Positions 54,162 through 63,557 of a stretch of DNA of 64,000 nucleotides are shown here, in pieces. Within the stretch, counting starts at the first letter, position 1. Each line of letters starts with the position of its first letter. The translations under genes and the position numbers were made by a program. A model generated the notes under the pieces. That model searched no databases and was not told where the DNA came from. It worked only from the letters and a program-made list of their open reading frames with translations. This DNA is from Candidatus Dadabacteria bacterium. GTDB taxonomy: Bacteria > Desulfobacterota_D > UBA1144 > Nemesobacterales > Nemesobacteraceae. The DNA lies in NCBI GenBank assembly GCA_009840385.1, contig VXNX01000009.1, positions 124,001-188,000 on the forward strand, given 5' to 3'.

Positions 54162-55160
54162 TTATCTTTCCTTTAGTTTCGGGTCTATCGCGTTTCTGAA
54201 CCCTTCCCCCACAAGATTAAGCGCCGTAACCGTCGCGAAGATCGCAAGTCCCGGAAAAAGAACAAGCCACCACGCAAAATCCACATACTTCTGTGACTGC
54301 GAAATTATCTCTCCCCAGCTGGGTTCAGGCGGAGTCACCCCGAATCCCAGGAAGCTGAGACTAGATTCAACCAGTATCGCTCCAGCCACCCCGAAGGTGG
54401 CGCTCACCAGAACGGGCGCGAGAGCGTTTGGAAGCATGTGTTTCAGTATAATCCTGTGGTCGCGGCTTCCAAGCGCCCATGCCGCCTCCACGTAGTTTGT
54501 CCTGCGGAGTTTCAGGAACTCCCCGCGAACAAGCCTCGCCACGCCCGTCCAGCCCGTAATCCCTATGACTATCATGATGTTATAAATGCTCGGTTCGGTG
54601 AAAGCGAGGATGGTGAGAATCAGGAAGAAAACGGGAAAAGTGATCATCACCTCTATCAGCCTTGAAATCGCAAAATCGATCCAGCCGCCGTAATAACCCG
54701 CCATGGCCCCAAGTATTATTCCTATCACCATAGCTATCCCGACGGCGACAAGTCCTATTGAAAGGGATATCCTAGCCCCGTGGATCATCCTGCTGAGCAC
54801 GTCCCTTCCCCTGTCGTCGGTGCCCAGGAAATGATTCCCGTCGGGAGCCGCAAGAACGGAGAAGAAATCGCTTTCCGTGGGACTGTACTTTACCGGGGGG
54901 AAAACCGCGAACGAGTCCGAATCGTCAAGGTATGTGGCCCGAAGGTCAACCCCGCGGAACTCAGGATAATCCACAACGACCGGAAAATAATATTTGCCCT
55001 CTTCAACGAGCACTATCGGCCTGTTGCCCGCGAGGAAACTTTCGAAAACCGCCGTCACCGCAAGGAGGATTATGAAAAAAAACGAGGCGTAGGCGAGAGA
55101 GTCCTTTTTGAACTCGATCCATACCCTGTCCCAGTATCCGACGCTTGAGCTCTGCTTCAT
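54162..55160 (-). CDS. oppC: Peptide ABC transporter permease (OppC/DppC)
   Basis: A 332-residue membrane protein with an N-terminal helix and a ~75-residue periplasmic insert, then the BPD permease core starting at HFLGTDDRGRDVLSRMIHGARISL. The EAA-like loop is EAAWALGSRDHRIILKHMLPNALAPVLV. It overlaps the oppB stop by four bases. Confidence 0.92.
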   Translation of the reverse strand: MKQSSSVGYWDRVWIEFKKDSLAYASFFFIILLAVTAVFESFLAGNRPIVLVEEGKYYFPVVVDYPEFRGVDLRATYLDDSDSFAVFPPVKYSPTESDFFSVLAAPDGNHFLGTDDRGRDVLSRMIHGARISLSIGLVAVGIAMVIGIILGAMAGYYGGWIDFAISRLIEVMITFPVFFLILTILAFTEPSIYNIMIVIGITGWTGVARLVRGEFLKLRRTNYVEAAWALGSRDHRIILKHMLPNALAPVLVSATFGVAGAILVESSLSFLGFGVTPPEPSWGEIISQSQKYVDFAWWLVLFPGLAIFATVTALNLVGEGFRNAIDPKLKER

Positions 55161-56158
55161 GACTTCCTCTCAAAGCCGATTCTGGGATCAACCACGGCGT
55201 AGGTTAAATCCGATATAAGAATGCCGATCAGTGTAAGAAAAGCGGAGATGGTGGCAACGGCCATTATGACCGGGTAATCCCTTGAAAGCACCGACTCAAA
55301 GCCCAGTCTTCCTATCCCCGGGATCGAGAATATGGTCTCTATGATAACGCTTCCCCCTATCATGGCGGGGAGAATCGAGGCGATTATCGTTACTATGGGA
55401 ATGAGCGAGTTTCTGAGCGCGTGCTTGAAAAGCACCCTGTTAGGCGCAAGTCCCTTGGCCCTCGCGGTCCTTATGTAGTCCTCCCGGAGCACTTCAAGCA
55501 GGCTTCCTTTCTGGTAGCGCGAGAGTGACGCGAGGGAGGCATAGGTAAGGCAAAACACGGGAAGAACAAGGTGCCAGAGGAAATCGAGCGTCCTCTCGAA
55601 AAACGGAAGATACTCATACCCTCTTGAGTGCACGCCGTATATGGGGAAGATATCCAAAGCTCCTCCGCCGCCGAAGAAATAGATCAGCACCACTGCCATC
55701 CAGAAACTCGGAATCGAGTAGAGAAGAAAAAGAACGAATGTCGTTGCACGCTCGAGAAAGCTCCACTGCCGCACGGCGGACCACGCCCCGATCGGTATGG
55801 CTATCAGGTAGACGAGTAAGATCGAAAGAGCGTTCAGTATGAGGGTAATCGGGAGCCTTTCCGCTATCTTGTCTATGACCGGGCGGTGGTCCTTGTAGGA
55901 ATTTCCGAAATCAAGCGTCACGATCTGGCGGAGCCATATGAAATACCTCTGGTGAACGGGCTTATCGAGACCGTAGAGTTTTTTGGTCTGCTCGACTATC
56001 TCCTTGGTCACCTGATCGCTTTTTATTCCCTGATCAATTGACATCCTGCTCTCAACAGGGCTCCCCGGCGCAAGCTGTATCACCAAGAAAGTGATAAGAG
56101 TGATCCCGAACAGTGTGGGAATCATCAGCAGAAGTCTTTTCAGGATGTAGTCTTTCAT
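55157..56158 (-). CDS. oppB: Peptide ABC transporter permease (OppB/DppB)
   Basis: The other permease, 333 residues. It has the OppB start (RLLLMIPTLFGITLITFLVIQLAPGSP), six membrane segments, and the cytoplasmic loop DYIRTARAKGLAPNRVLFKHALRNSLIPIVTI. It is the first gene of the transporter run. Its promoter should lie between 56158 and 56245. Confidence 0.93.
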   Translation of the reverse strand: MKDYILKRLLLMIPTLFGITLITFLVIQLAPGSPVESRMSIDQGIKSDQVTKEIVEQTKKLYGLDKPVHQRYFIWLRQIVTLDFGNSYKDHRPVIDKIAERLPITLILNALSILLVYLIAIPIGAWSAVRQWSFLERATTFVLFLLYSIPSFWMAVVLIYFFGGGGALDIFPIYGVHSRGYEYLPFFERTLDFLWHLVLPVFCLTYASLASLSRYQKGSLLEVLREDYIRTARAKGLAPNRVLFKHALRNSLIPIVTIIASILPAMIGGSVIIETIFSIPGIGRLGFESVLSRDYPVIMAVATISAFLTLIGILISDLTYAVVDPRIGFERKS

Positions 56159-56244
56159 TGGGAAAAAACCTTAGGGGAGAAATTATACACACAACAGGAT
56201 TGAAAAATCAGGAAACTATCGTCGCCCAGCACGGTTAACTGGAA

Positions 56245-57699
56245 TCAATCAGTTCGGTTCAAACTCTCTGTCCCGAATTTCGAGATGACTTCCAATGTCT
56301 CGTGTACGTCGTTCCAGGTCGTCGAGTAGTTGATGACGCACATCCTGAGCGCAAACGTCCCGTGAAGAAGTGTCGATGATATGAAAGCGCGGTCTTCCCA
56401 GAAGACACGGGCGAGTACGGTCCTGTTGATTTCTTCCAACATGTCCTCGCCGAGGTCGGTGTTCGCGGGGTTTACGCGGAAGCATACGATCCCCAATGTC
56501 GCAGGAGTCAGCATCTCCAGAACGGGACTGTCCTCGACGTACTCCTCAATTCGGTGCGTCAGCGCCATCCCATGCGATACGGCCCGCCGGAACGCGGCCA
56601 CACCGAAGGTCTGAACCGACATCCAGATCTTTAACGCCCTAATGGAACGGCTGAGTTGGAGGCCCCTGTCCGAAAAATTCGGATGGTTAGCACCCCAAAT
56701 CGTGTCCTGAAGAATATCGTGCTTGGTGGCAAACACCCGCTCAAGCGTGCGTACATCCTTCACCATCAGGCCGCCTGTCTCATAAGGTTGAAAGAACCAC
56801 TTGTGTGCGTCCAGCACAACTGAATCGGCTCGCTCGATTCCATTCAAGATCTTCTTGCCTTCCTCGGTCACGATGGCAAAACCTCCATGCGCAGCGTCGA
56901 CGTGAAGCCATATATCCTGGGCCTCGCAGTAGTCCGCCATCGCTTCCAGCGGGTCGACAGCTCCGCTGCTGGATGTTCCAGCATTTGCACACACCGCAAT
57001 GGGACTGAGTCCGGCGGCTCGGTCCTCGGCCACGGTCTCGACAAGCGCATCCATATCCATACGGAAACGTCCGTCGGTCGGAATCATACGAATGCATTCT
57101 GGACGAACACCTATAATCCTGGCCGCTTTGACGAGAGCACTGTGGCTCTGGTCGCTCATGTACAAGCTGGCACGTTCCGGGTGGTTTGCGGCCTCCCGCG
57201 CCGCGACAAGGGCATCAAGGTTCGCCGCCGAGCCCCCGCTCGTCAGCAGTCCGCCCGCACTCTCCGGATAGCCAATCCAGCGCCGAAACCAGTCAATCAC
57301 GACGAGCTCGAGCTGGCTCGGACCGCTCGAAGTCAGCCAGGAACACTGGTTGATGTTAAATCCGGCAATCATGAAATCAGCCAGCACTCCCGGCCAGGTG
57401 GGCTGCGAAGGGATAAATCCAAAACAACGCGGGTGGTCCAAGCGCAGTGCGATCGGAAGAATCTCGCGTGCGGCCTCCTCGATCACTTGCGAAGCCGAAC
57501 GGCTCTCCTCGGGTGGAGGCTTCAGCAGCCGATCCTCAAGTTCTCGTCGGAACTCTCCCTCCCAGGCACCTTCTTCGGGCAAGTTCTCAATGCGCTGTAC
57601 TACCAATTCTGCCGTTTGGCGTGCAAGTTCCAGCATCTGTTCCGGTGACATACTGAGATCGCTTTTGACCCCACCATCACCGCCTTTTGCTTTGCTCAT
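56245..57699 (-). CDS. PLP-dependent group II decarboxylase (aromatic-amino-acid/DDC type)
   Basis: This enzyme decarboxylates an amino acid using pyridoxal phosphate. The 484-residue protein shows DHPRCFGFIPSQPTWPGVLAD, GGLLTSGGSAANLDALVAAR, VHAGTSSSGAVDP-like ANAGTSSSGAVDPLEAMADYC, HVDAAHGGFA, and the PLP lysine in VVLDAHKWFFQPYETGGL. The start is the ATG at 57699; the frame is open 36 codons further but that part lacks family sequence. Substrate (aromatic amino acid, glutamate or other) is not clear. It diverges from an aldehyde dehydrogenase that could act on the resulting product after deamination. Confidence 0.88.
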   Translation of the reverse strand: MSKAKGGDGGVKSDLSMSPEQMLELARQTAELVVQRIENLPEEGAWEGEFRRELEDRLLKPPPEESRSASQVIEEAAREILPIALRLDHPRCFGFIPSQPTWPGVLADFMIAGFNINQCSWLTSSGPSQLELVVIDWFRRWIGYPESAGGLLTSGGSAANLDALVAAREAANHPERASLYMSDQSHSALVKAARIIGVRPECIRMIPTDGRFRMDMDALVETVAEDRAAGLSPIAVCANAGTSSSGAVDPLEAMADYCEAQDIWLHVDAAHGGFAIVTEEGKKILNGIERADSVVLDAHKWFFQPYETGGLMVKDVRTLERVFATKHDILQDTIWGANHPNFSDRGLQLSRSIRALKIWMSVQTFGVAAFRRAVSHGMALTHRIEEYVEDSPVLEMLTPATLGIVCFRVNPANTDLGEDMLEEINRTVLARVFWEDRAFISSTLLHGTFALRMCVINYSTTWNDVHETLEVISKFGTESLNRTD

Positions 57700-58048
57700 C
57701 GCATGTTCCCGCGGGCACAGAGATAAAGTGCGCCGGATAAGAAAACAAACAATGCGGGCGCAAATATAAAAAGTGCTTGTCCGCTTCTGCTTTCTACAGT
57801 GGAACACATTTCTGCTGAAATTTTTATTAATTTTCTCCCTTTTTAACTTGGTTAAACAAAAAGAACACTTCTAACCTGTTTAACGCAGAGGAAATATTGT
57901 CGGGAGTAATGGTAATTATACAATCTTGGGAAAAAGTCGAAACCCCTTGACATTCGGTCTAAACATTACCAACAGGCAGGAATGTGGTAGTATCAGATAT
58001 TGTGGTCGATATTTCGGCACTTACTGCAGTGATTAAAGGAGAAACTGA
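57700..58048. other. Divergent promoter region between decarboxylase and aldehyde dehydrogenase
   Basis: These 349 bases contain no gene. On the plus strand a candidate -35 TTACCA (57966-57971) and -10 TAGTAT (57988-57993) are 16 bases apart, about 55 bases before the dehydrogenase ATG. A perfect TTGACA at 57947-57952 has no matching -10. Confidence 0.45.
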
Positions 58049-59482
58049 ATGAGCCCAACAACAAAACCATTCCACCTTATCATCAACGGCAAGAAGGTCC
58101 CTACCGGGCGATGCTTTGAAGTGCTGAATCCCGCTAACGAAGAATTGGCCGGACTCGCGTCACTGGCAAGAAAGAAAGATCTTGATGGTGCCGTGCGAGC
58201 CGCTCGGACGGCGTTTGAAAAATGGCGCGAAGTGCCCGAACCCCGACGGCAGGCGGCATGTCTGGAAATTGCCTCCAAAATCGAGGAAAACTCAGAGGAA
58301 CTCGCCCGCATTCTGACCGCTGAGCAGGGCAAGCCCCTAAATGGCCTCGGCTCACGCTGGGAAATCGGCGCCGCGGTAGCCTGGACCCGCTATACGGCCG
58401 GCCTTTCCCTGCCGGTGAAGGTCCTCCAGGACAATGATGAGGGCAGGGTCGAGCTTCACCGTAAGCCGATCGGCGTCGTGGGCTCGATTACTCCCTGGAA
58501 CTTTCCGGTTCTGATCGCGATCTGGCATATAGTTCCCGCCGTTCTCTCGGGCAACACTGTAGTGTCCAAGCCCTCCCCCTTTACGCCCCTGTCAACGCTG
58601 CGCCTTGCCGAACTCATGAACGAGGTGCTGCCGGAAGGCGTGGTCAACTGCCTCGCCGGCAAGGACAGGCTGGGCGCCGCAATGACGGCGCATGAAGGGA
58701 TCGGCAAGATTGTTTTCACCGGTTCCTGCGCGACCGGACAGAAGATTATGGCGAACTCGGCGGAAACCATGAAACGGCTGACTCTTGAACTTGGCGGAAA
58801 CGATGCCGGAATCGTTCTTCCGGACGTTGACCCGAAGCAGGTCGCCGAAGGGCTTTTCTGGGGCGCGTTCATCAATAGCGGCCAGACCTGCGCGGCGTTA
58901 AAACGACTCTACGTCCATGATGACGTGTACGATGAGGTCTGCGATGAACTGGTTGCATTGGCCCGGAAGATGAAGGTTGGCGAGGGTACGAACGAGGATG
59001 TCGTTTTGGGTCCGATCCAGAACCGAAAGCAATACGATATCGTGGCCGGCCTGGTACGAAGCGCGGAGTCCAAGGGACGCGTGCTCCTGGGCGGAGACCC
59101 CGGGGAGATACGGGAAAAAATGGGCGGGAAGGGATATTTTTATCCGCTCACGATCATAGCCGACCTGGAAAACGGAGACCCTCTGGTTGACAAGGAGCAG
59201 TTCGGCCCGGTTCTGCCGATCATCCGCTATCACCATATCGAGGAGGCGATCGAGAAGGCAAACGACAATCCGAACGGCCTCGGGGGTTCGGTCTGGAGCC
59301 GGGACATAGAAAAGGCAAGAGAGATCGCCAACCGGATGGAATGCGGTTCAGTCTGGATAAACAAGCACGGAATGATCCAGCCCAACGCCCCGTTCGGCGG
59401 GGTAAAACGCTCCGGCTTCGGTGTTGAATTCGCAGAGGAAGGTCTGGTGGAATATACGGATATTCAGGTTGTCTTTTCCTGA
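58049..59482 (+). CDS. Aldehyde dehydrogenase (succinate-semialdehyde dehydrogenase-like)
   Basis: An NAD(P)-dependent dehydrogenase of 477 residues. It shows VGSITPWNFPVLIAIW, KPSPFTPLSTLRLAEL, FTGSCATGQKIM, the general base Glu in LTLELGGNDAGIVLP and the catalytic cysteine in INSGQTCAALKRLYVHDDV, and C-terminal PFGGVKRSGFG. Relatives oxidise succinate semialdehyde or amine-derived aldehydes. A GGAG ribosome binding site precedes the ATG. Its codons look richer in G+C than the neighbouring transporter genes, as do those of the divergent decarboxylase, suggesting that the pair came together. Confidence 0.88.
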   Translation: MSPTTKPFHLIINGKKVPTGRCFEVLNPANEELAGLASLARKKDLDGAVRAARTAFEKWREVPEPRRQAACLEIASKIEENSEELARILTAEQGKPLNGLGSRWEIGAAVAWTRYTAGLSLPVKVLQDNDEGRVELHRKPIGVVGSITPWNFPVLIAIWHIVPAVLSGNTVVSKPSPFTPLSTLRLAELMNEVLPEGVVNCLAGKDRLGAAMTAHEGIGKIVFTGSCATGQKIMANSAETMKRLTLELGGNDAGIVLPDVDPKQVAEGLFWGAFINSGQTCAALKRLYVHDDVYDEVCDELVALARKMKVGEGTNEDVVLGPIQNRKQYDIVAGLVRSAESKGRVLLGGDPGEIREKMGGKGYFYPLTIIADLENGDPLVDKEQFGPVLPIIRYHHIEEAIEKANDNPNGLGGSVWSRDIEKAREIANRMECGSVWINKHGMIQPNAPFGGVKRSGFGVEFAEEGLVEYTDIQVVFS

Positions 59483-59510
59483 GCCGCCCCGGCGTCAACT
59501 TCCCTCAATT

Positions 59511-61163
59511 CTAGTATTTGCGTAAACCCTCCGGAACAAACCATTCCCTGGTATCAAATCCCAGCGGATAGAGCCTTACGTTATTAAACCTTCTGTGCAC
59601 GGCCACGGTGGACTTTCTCGCGAACAAAAACGTGTACGGCTGTTCCTCGTGGAGAATCCTTGAGAACTCTTCGTATTTTTTTATCCTCTCCGGCCGCGAA
59701 AACTCCTCCCTACTCTGCTCAATCAGGATGTCCGCGCGGGGGTTTTTGAATCCCACGAAATTCGAGCCCTCCTCGGCCTGGGAGGAATGCCAGAGCTGGT
59801 ATGGGTCACTTTCCACTCCAAGGCTCCACCCCAGGGTCACGGCATCGAATTTTCGCTCGGTTATGCTCTGGATAAAAACCGCCCACTCTATTTTTCTTAT
59901 GCTCATCTCGATACCGGAGCGGGAAAGCTCCTCTTTCAGTATGGTCGCTATCTTCTCACCGGTTTCAGAACCGGTGGGCAGCAAAAACTCGAAACGGAAA
60001 GGGATGCCGTTTTTGTCCCTTATTCCATCACCGTCGCTGTCGCGCCACCCCGCCTCGTCAAGAAGCGCCCTCGCCTTCTCCGGGTCGTAGGCGTAAGGCT
60101 TTACGTTCTTTGGATACTCGGGACTGTTCACGTAAAAAGTCGTGGTTACTATCTCCCCGAGACCCAGGAGGATTTCTCTCAGGATGGTTTCCCTGTCGAC
60201 AAAATGGGTCATCGCCCGTCTTACCCTTTTATCGCTGAAAAAAGGCTTTCTTGAATTCCATCCTATGTAGTTATAACCCGGGGTCGTATAGGAAGCCCTG
60301 TAGAATTTTTTTCGAAACGGTTTCCCGCAGCTCTGCTTTGACCACTGAAGCGGAAGAAGCCCGGCCAGATCAAGCTCCTGCTTTTTGAGAAGCTGAAGCT
60401 TCACGGTGGGGTCGAGCACGATCTTGTAGACCACTTCGTTAAGCCACGCGGGCTCGCCCCAGTAATCCGGGTTTCTCCTCACCCTGATCTCCCTTCCGGT
60501 CTCCCAGTGCTCAAAGACATAGGGACCCGTCCCTACGGGTCTTCTGCCTGCGGGGTTCGTGTTGAAATCCCCTTTCCCGAATACGTGCTTCGGCACTATG
60601 GGGATTCCACCGCAGAACTCAAAAGCGCGGAAGTAGGGTTTTCCGTACTCGCATCTTACCGTGTGGGAATCGATCTTCGTGTAGGACTTTACGTCCTGGT
60701 AGTAGCTTTGGAGATGAGCCGCAGCGACTTTGGGGTTTCTTATGGATTCATAGGAAAAAACCACGTCATCTGCGGTAAAAGGAGTGCCGTCATGCCATTT
60801 TACGTCTTTTCTCAGGTGAAAAGTGTAGGAAAGACGGTCTTCTGAAACTTCCCAGGACTTTGCGAGAAGGGGCTCGAATTCAAGGGTTTCGTTATCCCTC
60901 CTTATAAGCGTCTCGTAGATTCCGCTGTTAACGATACCTTCGTAAACATCCGTGGCTATAACGGGGTTAAGGGTTGCAGGCTCCTCGCCGAGTTCCCTTA
61001 TAAGCGAATCCCCGGCGGAAAAAGCCTTCGGGTCAGCATTGCCGACAAGTGAGGCGTTATCGTTCTCATTCTGGCAGTCCGTGCTCCGGGAACATGCAGC
61101 CAAAAGGAAACCTGAGGATACAACTAAGAATGCGAGCACAAAGAAACGCAGAAGTTGGTTCAT
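59511..61163 (-). CDS. oppA: Peptide ABC transporter substrate-binding lipoprotein
   Basis: The 550-residue protein belongs to extracellular solute-binding family 5. The N-terminus is a lipoprotein signal with a LLAAC lipobox near residue 24. The family signature region includes TLNPVIATDVYEGIV and the WHDGTPFTADDVVFSYE stretch, plus YIGWNSRKPFFSDKRVRRAMTHFVDRE. It lies upstream of the oppBCDF genes on the same strand but is separated by the decarboxylase/dehydrogenase pair. Confidence 0.92.
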   Translation of the reverse strand: MNQLLRFFVLAFLVVSSGFLLAACSRSTDCQNENDNASLVGNADPKAFSAGDSLIRELGEEPATLNPVIATDVYEGIVNSGIYETLIRRDNETLEFEPLLAKSWEVSEDRLSYTFHLRKDVKWHDGTPFTADDVVFSYESIRNPKVAAAHLQSYYQDVKSYTKIDSHTVRCEYGKPYFRAFEFCGGIPIVPKHVFGKGDFNTNPAGRRPVGTGPYVFEHWETGREIRVRRNPDYWGEPAWLNEVVYKIVLDPTVKLQLLKKQELDLAGLLPLQWSKQSCGKPFRKKFYRASYTTPGYNYIGWNSRKPFFSDKRVRRAMTHFVDRETILREILLGLGEIVTTTFYVNSPEYPKNVKPYAYDPEKARALLDEAGWRDSDGDGIRDKNGIPFRFEFLLPTGSETGEKIATILKEELSRSGIEMSIRKIEWAVFIQSITERKFDAVTLGWSLGVESDPYQLWHSSQAEEGSNFVGFKNPRADILIEQSREEFSRPERIKKYEEFSRILHEEQPYTFLFARKSTVAVHRRFNNVRLYPLGFDTREWFVPEGLRKY

Positions 61164-61199
61164 GAAGTTTTTACAAAGAGTTTCGGTCCGGGAAACAGC

Positions 61200-61958
61200 T
61201 TACGAATCCGTTTTTTCGTCTTTTTTTGTAAAAGCCGACAACATGTCAATCGGAAGAGGCAGAATAATTGTGGAAGCTTTCTCGGAAGACACGTCATTTA
61301 TCGTCTGAAGAAACCTGAGCTGAAGAGAAACAGGGTTTGCCGACAGTATTTCAGAGGCTTCGGCAATCTTGGTCGATGCCTGGAACTCTCCTTCGGCGCT
61401 TATTACCTTCGCTCTTCTCTCCCTCTCGGCTTCCGCCTGCTTGGCCATTGCTCTCTGCATTTCCTGCGGGAGGTCGACGTACTTAACCTCAACCATGGTG
61501 ACCTTGATTCCCCAGGCGTCTGTCTGCTTGTCGAGGACTTCCTGGAGCTTGACGTTAAGTTTCTCCCTCTCAGAGAGAAGCTCATCGAGCTCCACCTGCC
61601 CGAGGATGCTTCTCAGGGTTGTCTGGGCAAGCTGGGAAGTGGCGTAGAGATAGTTCTCAACCTGCAGAATCGCCCTGTTCGGCTCAACCACCCTTAAATA
61701 GACGACCGCGTTTACCTTGACCGAAACGTTATCCTTGGTGATCACGTCCTGGGGAGGAACGTCCATGGTCACGAGCCTGAGGCTGACCCTCACCATTCTC
61801 TCAAGAAACGGTACGACGACAATGAATCCGGGACCCCTGACTCCGACTATTCTTCCGAGGCGGAATATCACTCCCCTTTCATATTCATAGAGGATCTTAA
61901 GCCCCGAAATGATAATGAGAAAGACAATTACAAGAACTATAATCGCGGTCATTGACAT
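61200..61958 (-). CDS. Slipin / stomatin-like SPFH protein
   Basis: A 252-residue membrane-anchored SPFH (band 7) protein: an N-terminal hydrophobic segment ([19 protein letters not shown]), then [20 protein letters not shown], the [30 protein letters not shown] block and the coiled-coil [21 protein letters not shown]. It lies six bases after nfeD; the two form a common membrane-quality-control operon. Confidence 0.93.
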   Translation of the reverse strand: MSMTAIIVLVIVFLIIISGLKILYEYERGVIFRLGRIVGVRGPGFIVVVPFLERMVRVSLRLVTMDVPPQDVITKDNVSVKVNAVVYLRVVEPNRAILQVENYLYATSQLAQTTLRSILGQVELDELLSEREKLNVKLQEVLDKQTDAWGIKVTMVEVKYVDLPQEMQRAMAKQAEAERERRAKVISAEGEFQASTKIAEASEILSANPVSLQLRFLQTINDVSSEKASTIILPLPIDMLSAFTKKDEKTDS

Positions 61959-61964
61959 GCTCAG

Positions 61965-63338
61965 TTACTCCTCGTCTTCATAAGCGGAAATCTTGACTGC
62001 AAGATCTCCCCTGCTCTCTGTTACCTTTATTTTTTCCCCGGGTGAAAACTCTCGCTCGCCCGTCGCTTCCCAGTACTCTCCCCCGATGTAGACCTTTCCG
62101 CTTTTCTGGGACCAGGAAACAACTTCGCCCTTCTGACCTACCATCCCCTCAAAACCGCCCTGAACTGGAACTTTGAACGATTTTACGCCTAAATATACAA
62201 TAAAAACCGAAAGCAATCCAATGCTTATGGCCACCGCCGCTATAGTTCCCTTGCTGACCCTGAGGTCAGAGTCGGGCGTATCGAAAAGCAGCAGTCCTCC
62301 GAACACAAGACACGCAAGCGCAGCAAGGCTTAAAAGACCGTAGCTCGTCACGTACACCTCCGATATCAGAAGCGCCATAGCGACGAAAAGCAGTATGAGC
62401 CCAGCGTAATTAAAGGGAAGAATCTGGAGGGAAACAAACCCGATTAGCAGGGCAATGAGCCCGGCAACGCCCGGGAAAATCATTCCCGGGTTGTAGAACT
62501 CAAGGAATATTCCGAGCGTACCCAACGAGAGAAGCAGAAACGCTATGTCGGGAGTGCTGAGGATGTTTACAACTTTCTGCCTGAGGCTCATCTCGAGGCG
62601 CTGCGTCTTTGCCCCGGCAGTCTCAAGGCGGGCGCTTTTGCCACTCAGTTTCACTTCCTTACCGTCTATTTCGGAGAGAAGAGAAGGAATGTCGGGGGAT
62701 ATAATGTCTATCACCTTTTTTTTAAGCGCCTCATCCGCCGTCACCGAAACGCTTTTTCTAACCGAGTCGACGGCCCATTTCGCGTTTCTTCCCCTTTCCT
62801 TTGCTATGCTTTCGATAAAAGACGACGCGAAATTCTCGATTTTCTCGTTCATAACGTCAGAAGACTTATCATTCTTTTCCTCTTGCTTCCCCGGACCCTT
62901 CTGACCGCGTCCCAGCATCACGGGATGGGCAGCCCCTATGCTAGTTCCGGGAGACATAGCCGCTACATGGGCTGAAAGCGTGATGAAAACTCCCGCGGAA
63001 GTAGCAGTCGCTCCCCTGGGGTAAACGTAAACGATCACCGGAATTTCGGAATTTAGAAGTTCTTTCACTATGTCCTTCGTGGAATTAAGCAGTCCTCCCG
63101 GAGTATCCATAAGAATAAGCAGGGCTCTTGCGTTCTGGGCGCGCGCTTCCAAAAGAGCCGTCTTGATATAGTCGACCGTCGAGGGGTTTATCGAACCGTT
63201 TATCTCGATCTCGATTATTTCTCCCGCCTGAGGAGAAGCTTCCCCGTCGGCGACAGAGAACTGATAAGCCACCGTCGCGGAAAGAAGCAGAAGAAAAACC
63301 GAAACGCATAGGGAAAAATTCCCTCTTATTCGTGCCAT
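61965..63338 (-). CDS. NfeD-type membrane-bound serine protease
   Basis: The 457-residue protein has a signal or anchor helix, a ClpP-like serine protease domain (ILMDTPGGLLNSTKDIVKELL, PRGATATSAGVFITLSAHVAAMSPGTSIGAAHPV with the catalytic Ser), four or so membrane helices, and a C-terminal OB-fold NfeD domain (VGQKGEVVSWSQKSGKVYIGGEYWEA). It cleaves the C-terminal part of its stomatin partner in known cases. The slipin gene follows. Confidence 0.93.
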   Translation of the reverse strand: MARIRGNFSLCVSVFLLLLSATVAYQFSVADGEASPQAGEIIEIEINGSINPSTVDYIKTALLEARAQNARALLILMDTPGGLLNSTKDIVKELLNSEIPVIVYVYPRGATATSAGVFITLSAHVAAMSPGTSIGAAHPVMLGRGQKGPGKQEEKNDKSSDVMNEKIENFASSFIESIAKERGRNAKWAVDSVRKSVSVTADEALKKKVIDIISPDIPSLLSEIDGKEVKLSGKSARLETAGAKTQRLEMSLRQKVVNILSTPDIAFLLLSLGTLGIFLEFYNPGMIFPGVAGLIALLIGFVSLQILPFNYAGLILLFVAMALLISEVYVTSYGLLSLAALACLVFGGLLLFDTPDSDLRVSKGTIAAVAISIGLLSVFIVYLGVKSFKVPVQGGFEGMVGQKGEVVSWSQKSGKVYIGGEYWEATGEREFSPGEKIKVTESRGDLAVKISAYEDEE

Positions 63339-63557
63339 AACACTTCCTCGCCGGAACCCTAGGGGAAGGGAACCGAGACCTTAACCGACGCCACAGATAA
63401 TTCCGCAGAAACCTTTGACATTATCTCGAAAAACAACGTATCATGTTTACCCAAGAAATATCTTAACATAGATGGTAAATCCGGCAGTAATAATGCGGGA
63501 TTTTAGTCCGGGAAAGTTTGAACTCCAAGCGACAGCACGCGTAAAGACTTACGATCC

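Noticed and set aside
57947-57952. Perfect TTGACA upstream of the aldehyde dehydrogenase
   Set aside because: No -10 box at 16-18 bases; the weaker TTACCA/TAGTAT pair is better spaced.
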